NCBI RefSeq assembly: GCF_038051995.1
Contig: NZ_CP150290.1
Location: 1,661,501 to 1,725,500 of the forward strand
Direction of reading: 5' to 3'
From: Paenibacillus sp. FSL H8-0537
GTDB lineage: Bacteria; Bacillota; Bacilli; Paenibacillales; Paenibacillaceae
Length of the DNA stretch: 64,000 bases
Shown: positions 51,148-59,345 of the stretch, piece after piece
How the letters are laid out: each line of letters opens with the position of its first letter
How positions within the stretch are numbered: position 1 is the first letter of the stretch
Program-made: the position numbers and the translations under genes
Notes under the pieces: model-generated
Told to the model about the DNA's origin: nothing
Database searches by the model: none
Seen by the model: only the letters and a program-made list of their open reading frames with translations

Positions 51148-51918
51148 GTGGGACAAATCGGAATTGGTTTACAATTGTATACGCTCCGTGACGCAACAGC
51201 GGAAGACTTCGAAGGTACGCTGCGCAAGGTTGCGGCAATGGGCTATGAAGGCGTGGAGTTTGCAGGTTATGGCGGTATTGAAGCGGAGAAAATGCGTGAT
51301 TTGCTCCAAGAGCTTGGATTGAAAGCAATCGGAAGCCATATCGGCCTGCATTTGCTGGAGAGCCAGCTGGACGAAGAAATCGCTTACTTGAAAACAATTG
51401 GCGCAAAATATGCGATTTGTCCTTATTTGCTGGATGATCAGCGCAGCGCTGAAGCCTGGGCGAAGCATTTTGTAGCTTTTGAGGAATACGGTAAACGTTT
51501 CCGCGAGGCGGGTATTGATTTTGCTTATCATAACCATGATTTTGAATTTAAAGTGGAAATCGACGGCAAAGAAGTGTTTGATGCGCTTTATGAGCGAATC
51601 AGCCCTGAACTGTTGAAAGTAGAAATGGATATCGGCTGGGTACAATTTTCCGGCAAAGATCCGCTTGCTTACATTGCGAAATATGCAGGACGTCTGCCTT
51701 TGCTTCATTTGAAGGACTACCGCGACAACAATGGCCAACTGCCAATAGATACGGTAGAACTGGGCCGTGGCGATCTTCCGCTGCTTCCTATCATTAATAG
51801 TGCGGTTGAAGCGGGTGCAGAATGGCTGATCGTTGAGCAGGACACTTGCGCGAATCCGCCGCTTGAAGCAGTAGCGGAAAGCATGGACTGGCTGAAAAAG
51901 AATTTTCTGAACGCTTAA
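51148..51918 (+). CDS. Sugar phosphate isomerase/epimerase
   Basis: A 256-residue TIM-barrel protein of the xylose-isomerase-like superfamily. Metal-site segments are FAYHNHDFEFKV near residue 126, KVEMDIGWVQFSG near 155, LLHLKDYRD near 184 and WLIVEQDTC near 230. The start GTG at 51148 has AAAGGAG ahead. The gene pairs with the oxidoreductase that follows, a frequent arrangement in pathways for inositol and 3-keto sugars. Its substrate is not known. Confidence 0.92.
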   Translation: MGQIGIGLQLYTLRDATAEDFEGTLRKVAAMGYEGVEFAGYGGIEAEKMRDLLQELGLKAIGSHIGLHLLESQLDEEIAYLKTIGAKYAICPYLLDDQRSAEAWAKHFVAFEEYGKRFREAGIDFAYHNHDFEFKVEIDGKEVFDALYERISPELLKVEMDIGWVQFSGKDPLAYIAKYAGRLPLLHLKDYRDNNGQLPIDTVELGRGDLPLLPIINSAVEAGAEWLIVEQDTCANPPLEAVAESMDWLKKNFLNA

Positions 51919-51975
51919 TATGCGAATTTGGCTTGACCCTATACATTAATTATTGAAAAGGCAGGGATACATTTC

Positions 51976-52995
51976 ATGAGCAAAATTAGAGTAGCAGTAG
52001 TAGGCTGTGGTTCCATCTCCAAATATCGTCACATTCCGGAGTATGCAGACAATGAGAATGTAGAATTAGTCGCATTCGTTGATCCGGTTATTGAGCGTGC
52101 AGAAGGCTATGCGGAGAAGCATGGCGGCAAAGCCTTTGCAGACTATGAGACGATGCTGGCTGAAATCAAGCCGGATGCGGTTAGCGTATGTACACCGAAT
52201 GCGCTTCATGCACCAGTAGCCATTGCGGCAGCAAATGCTGGCGCACATGTATTGGTTGAGAAGCCGATGGCAGCTACGGATGAAGAAGCGGCAGCAATGA
52301 TTGAAGCGGCAGCGAAAAATGGCGTTAAGCTGATGGTTGGACATAACCAACGCTTCATGCCGCCGCATGTAAAAGCGAAGGAATTGCTGAAAACGGGCAT
52401 TATCGGCAAAGTATTGACATTCCGTACGTCGTTCGGCCACCCAGGTCCGGATGCATGGAGCATTGACGGCGCAGAAAGCTGGTTTTTCCGCAAGCCGGAA
52501 GCGATCATGGGCGCAATGGGCGATCTTGGCGTGCACAAATCCGACCTGATCCGTTGGCTGCTGGACGATGAAGTGACTCAAATTGCTGGCTTCGTTGGCA
52601 CAGTAGACAAAGACAGCGATGTAGACGACAACGCAAACTGCGTGCTTCGCATGAAGAGCGGCGCAATGGGTTCGCTAGTAGCTAGCTGGACTTATTATAA
52701 AGGTGAGGACAACAGCACGATTTTGTGGGGCTCCAAAGGCGTTATGAAAATCGGTACGCACCCAGAAGATCAAGTAATCATTGAGCTGCGCGACGGTACA
52801 GTGGAGCGCTACAAAACAGGTGAAATCTCCACAAATGAGAAGCAGCTGTCGAGTTTCGTGATCGATAAATTCATTGATTCCATCGTCAATGACACAACTC
52901 CTGCTGTAACGGGCGAAGAGGGCCGCAAATCACTTAAAGTTATTTTGAGCGCCTTCGAATCCCAAGCAACGGGCAAATTCATCGACATCAACTAA
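51976..52995 (+). CDS. Gfo/Idh/MocA family oxidoreductase
   Basis: A 339-residue NAD(P)-dependent dehydrogenase-like protein. The Rossmann motif is VAVVGCGSISKYRHIPEY at the N-terminus; the catalytic Lys is in VLVEKPMAATDEEAAAMI near residue 96; GAMGDLGVHKSDLIRWLL near 182 supplies the active-site Asp and His. It probably oxidises a sugar or inositol at carbon 3 and works with the isomerase gene 57 bases upstream, transcribed from the same promoter. The next gene in this direction is 470 bases away, after terminators and a structured repeat. Confidence 0.93.
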   Translation: MSKIRVAVVGCGSISKYRHIPEYADNENVELVAFVDPVIERAEGYAEKHGGKAFADYETMLAEIKPDAVSVCTPNALHAPVAIAAANAGAHVLVEKPMAATDEEAAAMIEAAAKNGVKLMVGHNQRFMPPHVKAKELLKTGIIGKVLTFRTSFGHPGPDAWSIDGAESWFFRKPEAIMGAMGDLGVHKSDLIRWLLDDEVTQIAGFVGTVDKDSDVDDNANCVLRMKSGAMGSLVASWTYYKGEDNSTILWGSKGVMKIGTHPEDQVIIELRDGTVERYKTGEISTNEKQLSSFVIDKFIDSIVNDTTPAVTGEEGRKSLKVILSAFESQATGKFIDIN

Positions 52996-53031
52996 TTATT
53001 ATTCATTGATCTATTCACACTCTCTATATGG

Positions 53032-53100
53032 TAGGGATAACAAGCTAAGCGCGTTATCCCTAAAAAACTGCCTTCGCCGACTTAAATGGTGAAGGCTTTT
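53032..53100 (+). terminator. Two consecutive hairpins, the second with a T run
   Basis: TAGGGATAAC and GTTATCCCTA (53032-53062) form a ten-pair stem followed by A bases; then GCCTTCGCC pairs with GGTGAAGGC (about 53070-53096), followed by TTTT. Together they end the isomerase-oxidoreductase operon. Confidence 0.75.
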
Positions 53101-53133
53101 AAAATTGGTGGTGAAGAGTGGCAAGTGGTGGAG

Positions 53134-53247
53134 TGAAAGGTTTGAGCTGGAGAAGCGTGAGCGTTCGTTTTTGCCTTTGCATTTCAACCGTTGAGCGGTC
53201 TAATTCATGAAATGCAAAGGCAATGACGATCGTAGACCAAACCTTTC
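53134..53247 (+). repeat. Structured dispersed repeat, copy C
   Basis: The third copy of the element found at 21404 and 21917. AAAGGTTTGAGCTGGAGAAG begins it and CAATGACGATCGTAGACC with CAAACCTTT ends it; the terminal nine bases pair perfectly. An inner 13-pair stem GCCTTTGCATTTC/GAAATGCAAAGGC encloses ACCG-TTGAG-CGGT. Similarity between the outer flanks extends to about 53104 and 53281. No gene is seen around it up to the PadR gene. Confidence 0.8.
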
Positions 53248-53466
53248 GCGCAGCAGCTTGTGCCCATATTTCACCATCATTTTTAACGTCTCTCCGTCTC
53301 AAGGAGGAGAGACACTCGGGCGCTGGTATTGTTTTTAGCTTAGTATATAGCAATATAGAATAGCATATGGTAAATTAAGTACAACAGCGAATACGTATCG
53401 TTCACTATTCGATATTATCGAATAGCGGCAGCAATAGCATTTCAATGAAAGCAAGGAGCGTCGATT

Positions 53467-53787
53467 ATGAATGTGCAGTTTAAGAAAGGTGTGCTGGAGC
53501 TATGCGTTCTCGTCTTGACATCGGAGGGAGACCGTTACGGCTATGAACTGGCGGTGAAAATATCGTCCAAGTTCGAGGTAGCCGTCGGGAGTGTCTATCC
53601 GCTGCTCAACCGTCTAACACAGGAAGGCTACTTTTCGACTTATCTCAAGGAATCAAATGAAGGGCCGCCACGCAAATATTATCAGCTGACGGAGGCCGGC
53701 TGGCTGCATATGAGAGCGCTCATTGTGGAATGGTCGAGCTTCTCGACAGCTGTAAACGAAATTATTGAGGAAGGGATTCGACCATAA
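53467..53787 (+). CDS. PadR-family transcriptional regulator
   Basis: A 106-residue winged-helix regulator. The PadR signature is clear (LELCVLVLTSEGDRYGYELAV near residue 9-29, cited in part, then VGSVYPLLNRLTQEGYF and PPRKYYQLTEAG), including the Tyr-rich wing. It is the short form without a large C-terminal helical domain. In this arrangement (PadR, DUF1700, DUF4097) it represses its own operon and senses envelope stress or drugs. The stop overlaps the next ATG by one base, so the three genes form one operon. AAGGAG precedes the start. Confidence 0.93.
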   Translation: MNVQFKKGVLELCVLVLTSEGDRYGYELAVKISSKFEVAVGSVYPLLNRLTQEGYFSTYLKESNEGPPRKYYQLTEAGWLHMRALIVEWSSFSTAVNEIIEEGIRP

Positions 53788-54344
53788 TGATGACGAAACA
53801 AAATTATATGGGTGAGCTGGAGAGATTGCTCGCCAAAGTGCCTGAGCAGCAGCGGCGAGAGTGGCTGTTCGATTATTATAGTCATTTTCAGCAGGCAGAG
53901 GAGCATGGGCAGAGCGAGCATGAGGCGGCCTTGGAATTGGGTGATCCAAGACAGATTGCGAGCGAGCTGCTGCTTGGTTATAAAGTAGAGCGGGCTGAAG
54001 CGGACAAAAGCTTCGGCAACACGTCTAAGGCGGTGCTTGCAACGGTGAGCTTGGGATTTTTCAATATCGTATTTGTATTAGGGCCTTATGTGGCTGCAGT
54101 TGGCGTGCTTATTGCCCTATGGGCGACTAGCTTTGCGTTTGGATTGGCAGGCGTCACAACGGTGCTGGAGAGCATGTGGAGCGGCATGTTTACACTAACC
54201 CAAGCAGCCTCTATTGGGCTCGTCCTCATTGGCTTGAGCATTTTGCTGGGCGTAGGCGTTAATGCTCTGACAAAAGGATTTTTCGCTGCAACGGTTAAAT
54301 ATTTGAAGTTTAATACGAAAATTATCAGGGGGAAAAAGCAATGA
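53787..54344 (+). CDS. DUF1700 family membrane protein
   Basis: A 185-residue protein. The N-terminal region (MGELERLLAKVPEQQRREWL, then ALELGDPRQIASELL) is the hallmark helical domain of DUF1700, followed by three hydrophobic segments (about residues 84-112, 115-131 and 147-163). These proteins sit in the membrane and are encoded between PadR regulators and DUF4097 proteins, probably as part of an envelope signalling or anti-regulatory unit. Its start and end both overlap the neighbouring genes, which fits coupled translation. Confidence 0.9.
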   Translation: MMTKQNYMGELERLLAKVPEQQRREWLFDYYSHFQQAEEHGQSEHEAALELGDPRQIASELLLGYKVERAEADKSFGNTSKAVLATVSLGFFNIVFVLGPYVAAVGVLIALWATSFAFGLAGVTTVLESMWSGMFTLTQAASIGLVLIGLSILLGVGVNALTKGFFAATVKYLKFNTKIIRGKKQ

Positions 54345-55288
54345 GAAAGGCAATAGCTGTCGCACTTATTTTACTGGGGATCGGATTAGCTGGTGCCATT
54401 TATTCTTTTAGCTGGGATGAGCTGCTGTCGTTCGGAACGAAGCCTGTAAGCCAGGAGAAAACAATTGAAGCTGCTGGCGTAAGCAGCTTGACGGTAGAAT
54501 CAGGCTCGATGGATATCGAAGTGGTACGAGGCAGCTCAGATCAAATTGTTGCACACTTGGAAGGCCGGGTAAGCTCGAAATATTTAAACAAGGTAAAGCT
54601 CGAAACTGAGCAGAACGGAGATAAATTAGTCATTAAGAGCTCGTTTAATACGGGTTTTACTATAGGTATCAACTTTTCTTCCATTAAGCTCATTGTCGAG
54701 CTGCCTGAACGCAGTTGGGATGACGTGACGCTGAAGGCGAACAGCGGCAGCATCAGCGCAGCCGATATGAACAGTCGCACTTTGGTGATGCTAACCTCTT
54801 CAGGACTGTTGAAGGGTGAGAACTTGTCTGCAGATGAGATGGAATATAAAACGACTAGTGGAGAAATTGAGCTGCTTGGCGTGACTGGGGAAAGCATGAA
54901 GCTGGATGTCAGTTCTGGCAACATTAAAGTCGAGGACTATAAGGCAAAAACGGTCAAGTTCAACGCGACAAGCGGCGAAGCAAGCTTTATTAATGGTACG
55001 GGAGAGCTGAACGGCAAAGCGAGCAGTGGAAACATAAAAGTTGAAGCGGAAAAAATTACTCACAGCATGAAGCTCGATGTTACCTCGGGCAACATCGTCG
55101 TTGAAGCGGAGCAGCCGCCAAAGTCTGCTGAGCTTAAGCTGAAAACATCATCGGGTAGCCAGAAGGTGGAATGGAACGAGGTTCAAGCGGAAAAAGAGGA
55201 TGATCGTTCCTTTGCTGGCACAATTGGGGATGGTTCGGACATCTCAATTGATTTGAAAACCAGCTCGGGCAATATTACGCTTAAATAG
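54341..55288 (+). CDS. DUF4097 beta-strand repeat protein
   Basis: A 315-residue exported protein anchored by one N-terminal hydrophobic helix (about residues 4-22). The rest is a right-handed beta-solenoid of repeats of the type SGNIKVE: SSGNIKVEDY, SSGNIKVEAE, TSGNIVVEAE and SSGNITLK are visible at regular intervals. Members (called LiaG-like or adhesin-like) are thought to lie on the outer face of the membrane. It is the last gene of the PadR operon, overlapping the DUF1700 gene by four bases. Its function is not known. Confidence 0.92.
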   Translation: MRKAIAVALILLGIGLAGAIYSFSWDELLSFGTKPVSQEKTIEAAGVSSLTVESGSMDIEVVRGSSDQIVAHLEGRVSSKYLNKVKLETEQNGDKLVIKSSFNTGFTIGINFSSIKLIVELPERSWDDVTLKANSGSISAADMNSRTLVMLTSSGLLKGENLSADEMEYKTTSGEIELLGVTGESMKLDVSSGNIKVEDYKAKTVKFNATSGEASFINGTGELNGKASSGNIKVEAEKITHSMKLDVTSGNIVVEAEQPPKSAELKLKTSSGSQKVEWNEVQAEKEDDRSFAGTIGDGSDISIDLKTSSGNITLK

Positions 55289-55316
55289 CGTGTGTAAAAT
55301 AGGCAGCAAGCTGAAG

Positions 55317-55352
55317 GTCCCGCGAAGCCAAGCGCAGCGGGGCTTTTTTCTA
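55317..55352 (+). terminator. Terminator of the PadR operon
   Basis: CCCGC and GCGGGG arms around GAAGCCAAGCGCA form a hairpin followed by CTTTTTT. Confidence 0.7.
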
Positions 55353-55654
55353 TTTTATATATGTTCTGTGATTGGAAAATGAGGGGTTTATGAGCGGATT
55401 CTAATATGGCGGATGCTTTAAATGAAGGACATGCGGACATGGAGTGAAAAAAGGCAGGCGCCACGATTCTTTCAGCCGCCTTTACAAAGTGAGCAGTTTC
55501 TCATAAACGCCTGAAAACGGTTTAAAACGCGAGGAAATCGCTTGTTTTACCATTTTTTGAGCCGTGTAACCGCCCAAATGCCATGTTACGATAGTTTGCG
55601 TCGGGATGACCGGCACACACAAATTACACACAACTTCGAGGAGGAGATTTCATA
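55353..55654. other. Intergenic region before the CAP-domain gene
   Basis: No gene is seen in these 300 bases. It must hold the promoter of the CAP-domain gene. GGCGGATG- and AGCGGATT-like words recur near 55394-55410, similar to those in other gaps of this window. Confidence 0.4.
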
Positions 55655-56452
55655 ATGAAGAAGCAACCATTTAAAGTAGGTGTCGCTGCCGTAGCCGCAG
55701 CCGCATTAATCGGTGCAGGCGTAGCAGTACCATCGACGGTGGGAGCAGCACCAGCAGTGAAGGCGAACTCCAAGATTACTGCTTATAGCATTGACCAAGA
55801 CTTGTTGAAGCAAATTGCGGAGCAATACGGAATAGATTTGAGCAAGATTAACTTTAACGGTATTACAATCAGCTTCCCTAACGGAACAACAACGGATACA
55901 GGAACAAGCAAGCCGAGCACAGGAACAAGCAAGCCAAGTACAGGAACGACGAAGCCAAGCACGGGCTCTGGTTCCACTGGCAGCACGAAACCAAGCACAG
56001 GCTCTGGTACCACGGGAACAACGAAGCCAACGACAGGAACAGGCTCTGGTTCTTCGAATTCGGGCAGCGGTACAACTGTCGATCAAAGCGCTTATCAAAG
56101 CGAAGTTGTCAAAATTGTAAACCAAGAGCGTGCAAGCGCTGGTCTTCCAGCTTTGACGGTCGATGCACTGCTTACAAAAGTTGCGGTAGCAAAAGCGAAG
56201 GATATGGCCGACAACAAATATTTCAGCCATACATCCCCAACTTACGGATCGCCGTTTGATATGATGAAGAGCTTCGGTGTTAGCTACTCTTACGCAGGTG
56301 AGAACATTGCTGCCGGACAACGCAACCCGTCCGAGGTTATGACAGCATGGATGAACAGCACAGGTCACCGTGAAAATATTTTGAGCAAAAACTTCGGCAA
56401 AATCGGTGTTGGCTATTACAACGGCCAATGGGTACAAGAATTTACGAACTAG
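55655..56452 (+). CDS. CAP-domain (SCP/YkwD-like) secreted protein
   Basis: A 265-residue secreted protein. A signal peptide spans about residues 1-31 (cut after VGAAPA). A region of about 45 residues is made of repeats of GTSKPSTGTTKPST-like units rich in Thr, Ser and Gly, a flexible wall-spanning linker. The C-terminal 120 residues form a CAP domain (VVKIVNQERASAGLPALTVD, KYFSHTSPTYGSPF, YAGENIAAGQRNP, STGHRENILSKNFGKIGVGY), with His, Glu and His of the putative metal site. Such proteins are extracellular and sporulation- or wall-linked in Bacilli. GAGGAGGAG precedes the ATG. Confidence 0.93.
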   Translation: MKKQPFKVGVAAVAAAALIGAGVAVPSTVGAAPAVKANSKITAYSIDQDLLKQIAEQYGIDLSKINFNGITISFPNGTTTDTGTSKPSTGTSKPSTGTTKPSTGSGSTGSTKPSTGSGTTGTTKPTTGTGSGSSNSGSGTTVDQSAYQSEVVKIVNQERASAGLPALTVDALLTKVAVAKAKDMADNKYFSHTSPTYGSPFDMMKSFGVSYSYAGENIAAGQRNPSEVMTAWMNSTGHRENILSKNFGKIGVGYYNGQWVQEFTN

Positions 56453-56560
56453 AAGTGAATAGAAACAAGCGATCATAAGCTAAATCTTTCACGCCGCGCA
56501 GCTTCTTGCCCGCGCGGCTAAGTAAACGATGGACTTAATCGATTTTGGAGGATATTTGCG

Positions 56561-57253
56561 ATGAAAAAGCTTAGTATTTCGGCTGCTGCTCTCGTGCTTA
56601 CGTGCGCGCTGGCAGCAGCCCCCGCTAACGCGGCGGTTCAAACACATAAAGCGGCAGATGGCGATACGTTCTGGAAGCTGTCCCAGCAGTATAAGGTTGA
56701 TTTAGACAAACTGCTAGCAGCTAATCCAAAAATTAACCCGCTGAACATAATGGTAGGCATGAAATTGAATGTTCCGGTTGCGGCTGCAGCGGTGAAAGCA
56801 AATGCCAAAGCAGCGGCAAATTCAGATAGCGCGGCGAAAGTCAGCGCTCAGGCACAGCCTAAAGCAGCAGTAATTAAAGCGGAAAGCTTGTCGGCAAAAA
56901 GCATTATTGCAAGCAACGGCAATAGCTATACGTTCAGCAAGCAGCTGAATGTAAAAGCGACCGCTTACACAGCGGCAGCCTCGGAAAATGGAAAATGGGG
57001 CGCCGTCGATTATTTTGGCAACCCGCTTAAAGTAGGAACAGTGGCGGTAGATTCCTCGGTTATTCCGCTTGGAACGAAGCTTTATGTGACAGGCTACGAT
57101 TATAATGGTTTGCCGAGTGGCGGCATGATTGCTGTAGCGAATGATATGGGTGGAGCGATTAAAGGTAATCGCATCGATATTTTTGTACCTGGAAGCACAG
57201 CTACTGCTAAAAGCTTTGGCATTCAAGACGTTAAAGTATATATGGTCAATTAG
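56561..57253 (+). CDS. LysM and 3D-domain secreted protein
   Basis: A 230-residue exported cell-wall protein. The signal peptide ends near residue 25 (PANAA). A LysM module follows at about residues 28-72 (AADGDTFWKLSQQYKVDLDKLL; MVGMKLNVP). After an Ala-rich linker the C-terminal 3D domain (KATAYTAAASENGKWGAVDYFG, VAVDSSVIPLGTKLYV, AVANDMGGAIKGNRIDIFV) holds the three Asp residues of the family, as in YocH and lytic transglycosylases. It probably binds and trims peptidoglycan outside the cell. The gene follows the CAP gene by 108 bases and may share control. TGGAGG precedes the ATG. Confidence 0.93.
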   Translation: MKKLSISAAALVLTCALAAAPANAAVQTHKAADGDTFWKLSQQYKVDLDKLLAANPKINPLNIMVGMKLNVPVAAAAVKANAKAAANSDSAAKVSAQAQPKAAVIKAESLSAKSIIASNGNSYTFSKQLNVKATAYTAAASENGKWGAVDYFGNPLKVGTVAVDSSVIPLGTKLYVTGYDYNGLPSGGMIAVANDMGGAIKGNRIDIFVPGSTATAKSFGIQDVKVYMVN

Positions 57254-57377
57254 AGCAACACGTCAAAATAGGTCTGTTGCGTTATCCAATTTAACGCTGT
57301 TTCCAATAACCCTATGTACAAGCCTAGCGTTCCTCGACACTGAGGAGCGCTTGGCTTGTTTGTATATCTGCAAGGGG

Positions 57378-58229
57378 CTAACGGATGCGCCTTTCCGCAC
57401 TTTGTCCGAGCAGCTCTGGCAATGTGACAATGCGATAGCCCTTCTGCTGAAGGGAAGCAATGAGCTGCGGCAGCGCCTCGATTGTACCAGAGAGGCTTTG
57501 CGTAACGCCGCCACCGGCATGCTGCAGGATGATGGAGCCTGGGCGAAGCGTTTTATGCATATTGCTTAAAATGACCTTGCTCGAAGGGTTGTTTTTCCAA
57601 TCTGCCGAATCAACATCCCAATTCACAACGATATAGCCGTTGTTTTTGGCCCAAGCGACTTGATTAGGCAGCATTTCGCCATAGGGTGGCCGAAAAAAGT
57701 GCGGATGATACGGAATAATTCGACTAATGATCGCATCGGTATGCCACACTTGACGGTGAAAAGCATTCGGTGACAGCTTCGACATCACCTCATGATTGTA
57801 AGAATGATTGCCGATGATGTGGCCTTCGCGATGAATTCTTTTTACGATTTCGGGATACTTATTGGCTCGCATGCCAACAAGAAAGAAAGTTGCCTGAACA
57901 TGATGCTTCGCCAATATATCCAGGATCGCGGGTGTAAAGCGTGGATCAGGAGCATCATCGAATGTTAGCGCTGCTTCTTTTTTTAGGCGCGGTCCGTTAA
58001 GAAAATAGGCGCCGGGATAGCGCTGCTGCAGCTTAACCCATGACATGCTGTCGGCGCGGCGTTTTTTGCCTGATTTAGCTTTATCCGCCTGACTTAGGCT
58101 GCTGCTGCTGTCTGCTATGGCCGCCAGCTCGGCGCTTGCCTTGGAGCTTGCACTCAGCGCTTCTGTGGATGTTAGGAAGGTGGCGATAATGAGCAGCAAA
58201 ATCATCAATTTGTTCAGGCGCTGGAGCAT
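57378..58229 (-). CDS. Polysaccharide deacetylase family protein
   Basis: A 283-residue secreted carbohydrate esterase-4 enzyme with an N-terminal signal or anchor (residues about 5-22). The NodB motifs are ALTFDDAPDPRF near residue 86 with the catalytic Asp pair, GNHSYNHEVMSKL near 138 with the two metal His, FFRPPYGE near 177, and NWDVDSADWKNN near 202, then IILQHAGGG. Usually such enzymes remove N-acetyl groups from peptidoglycan or related polymers. It is convergent with the 3D-domain gene and divergent from the acetyl esterase gene. Confidence 0.93.
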   Translation of the reverse strand: MLQRLNKLMILLLIIATFLTSTEALSASSKASAELAAIADSSSSLSQADKAKSGKKRRADSMSWVKLQQRYPGAYFLNGPRLKKEAALTFDDAPDPRFTPAILDILAKHHVQATFFLVGMRANKYPEIVKRIHREGHIIGNHSYNHEVMSKLSPNAFHRQVWHTDAIISRIIPYHPHFFRPPYGEMLPNQVAWAKNNGYIVVNWDVDSADWKNNPSSKVILSNMHKTLRPGSIILQHAGGGVTQSLSGTIEALPQLIASLQQKGYRIVTLPELLGQSAERRIR

Positions 58230-58370
58230 TTTATGATGTCCTCCATTCGGTCGGGCATACAGCCGTAATAAACGTTATTTTTCCCTAAATAACGCCTTTC
58301 ATCCGCTTTACAAGTCAAGGGCACAGGCTTAAAATTAATGGGATTAGAACATAAGATGGAGGTTTGAACA

Positions 58371-59345
58371 ATGCCGTTATTAGATATGCCTGTTCATGAA
58401 TTACATAAATATCAAGGCAGCAGTCCAAAGCCCGCAGATTTCGATGCTTATTGGGAGCGGGCCCTCGCTGAGCTTGAAGCAACAGATGCGAATGTCGAAT
58501 TGGTGGCAAGCGCTTTCCAAACAGCTTCTGCGGAGTGCTATGACCTGTATTTTACAGGGGTGCGCGGCGCGAGAATTCATGCCAAATACCTTCGCCCTAG
58601 ACAAAGCGGTCAGCAGCCTCACCCGGCAGTTGTTATGTTCCACGGCTATTCGGGTTCTTCTGGGGACTGGGCGGATAAGCTGAGCTTTGTATCGCTTGGC
58701 TACTCGGTGCTGGCACTGGACGTTCGTGGACAAGGTGGCTATTCTGAGGATAGCGGCAGAGTCAAAGGCACGACGCTAAATGGGCATTTTGTTCGCGGCC
58801 TTGATGGCGATGCAGACAATATGCTGTTCCGTCACATTTTCCTTGATACGGCGCAGCTCGCTCGTATTGCAATGGAATTGCCTGAGGTGGATGCAAATGA
58901 GGTATATGCAACGGGCTGGTCACAAGGCGGTGCTCTTACGATTGCATGCGCAGCACTGGAGCCGCGCGTGAAGAAGCTGGCGCCGGTTTATCCATTCCTC
59001 AGCGACTATCGCCGCGTGTATGAGATGGATTTGGCAAAGGATGCATACGCTGAATTGCGTACGTATTTCCGCCATTTCGATCCGCAGCATAAGCGTGAGG
59101 AGGAAATTTTTACAAAGCTCGGTTATATTGATATTCAATTTCTGGCGGAGCGTATTCGCGGAGAGGTGCTGCTTGGCGTAGGCCTCAGTGACCCCATCTG
59201 CCCGCCTTCGACCCAGTTTGCCGCCTACAATAAAATTCAGTCGCCGAAGCGGGTGGAAATTTATCCGGATTTTGGCCATGAAGGTTTGCCAGGGCTGCAT
59301 GATCAAATTATGAATTTCTTCGTTCCAGGTAAAGCAAATGGCTGA
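58371..59345 (+). CDS. Acetylxylan esterase / cephalosporin C deacetylase (CE7)
   Basis: A 324-residue alpha/beta hydrolase. The nucleophile Ser is in ATGWSQGGALT near residue 184, matching the GxSQG motif, with the CE7-specific LDVRGQGG near 121 and ARIHAKYLRPR near 65. The Asp lies in LGVGLSDPICPPST and the His in DFGHEGLPG near 305. CE7 enzymes remove acetyl groups from xylo-oligosaccharides and from short acyl esters in the cytoplasm. TGGAGGTTT stands before the ATG. Its stop overlaps the next gene by eight bases, so the two are cotranscribed. Confidence 0.94.
   Translation: MPLLDMPVHELHKYQGSSPKPADFDAYWERALAELEATDANVELVASAFQTASAECYDLYFTGVRGARIHAKYLRPRQSGQQPHPAVVMFHGYSGSSGDWADKLSFVSLGYSVLALDVRGQGGYSEDSGRVKGTTLNGHFVRGLDGDADNMLFRHIFLDTAQLARIAMELPEVDANEVYATGWSQGGALTIACAALEPRVKKLAPVYPFLSDYRRVYEMDLAKDAYAELRTYFRHFDPQHKREEEIFTKLGYIDIQFLAERIRGEVLLGVGLSDPICPPSTQFAAYNKIQSPKRVEIYPDFGHEGLPGLHDQIMNFFVPGKANG

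Noticed and set aside
53032..53062. TAGGGATAAC looks like the start of a homing endonuclease (I-SceI) site
   Set aside because: Only the first ten bases agree; the following bases differ, and the sequence is one arm of a hairpin near a terminator.
55500..55654. Possible cyclic di-AMP riboswitch before the CAP-domain gene
   Set aside because: Wall-hydrolase genes often have one, but the conserved core bases and the terminator of that class are not seen here.
55900..56065. Repeat array that could look like a CRISPR
   Set aside because: The repeats are short in-frame codons for Gly-Thr-Ser-Lys-Pro units in the CAP protein linker, without spacers of constant length.
55706..56476. 256-codon minus-strand open frame opposite the CAP-domain gene
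   Set aside because: Its Arg/Cys/Ala repeats are just the complement of the Thr/Ser/Gly linker repeats of the CAP protein.
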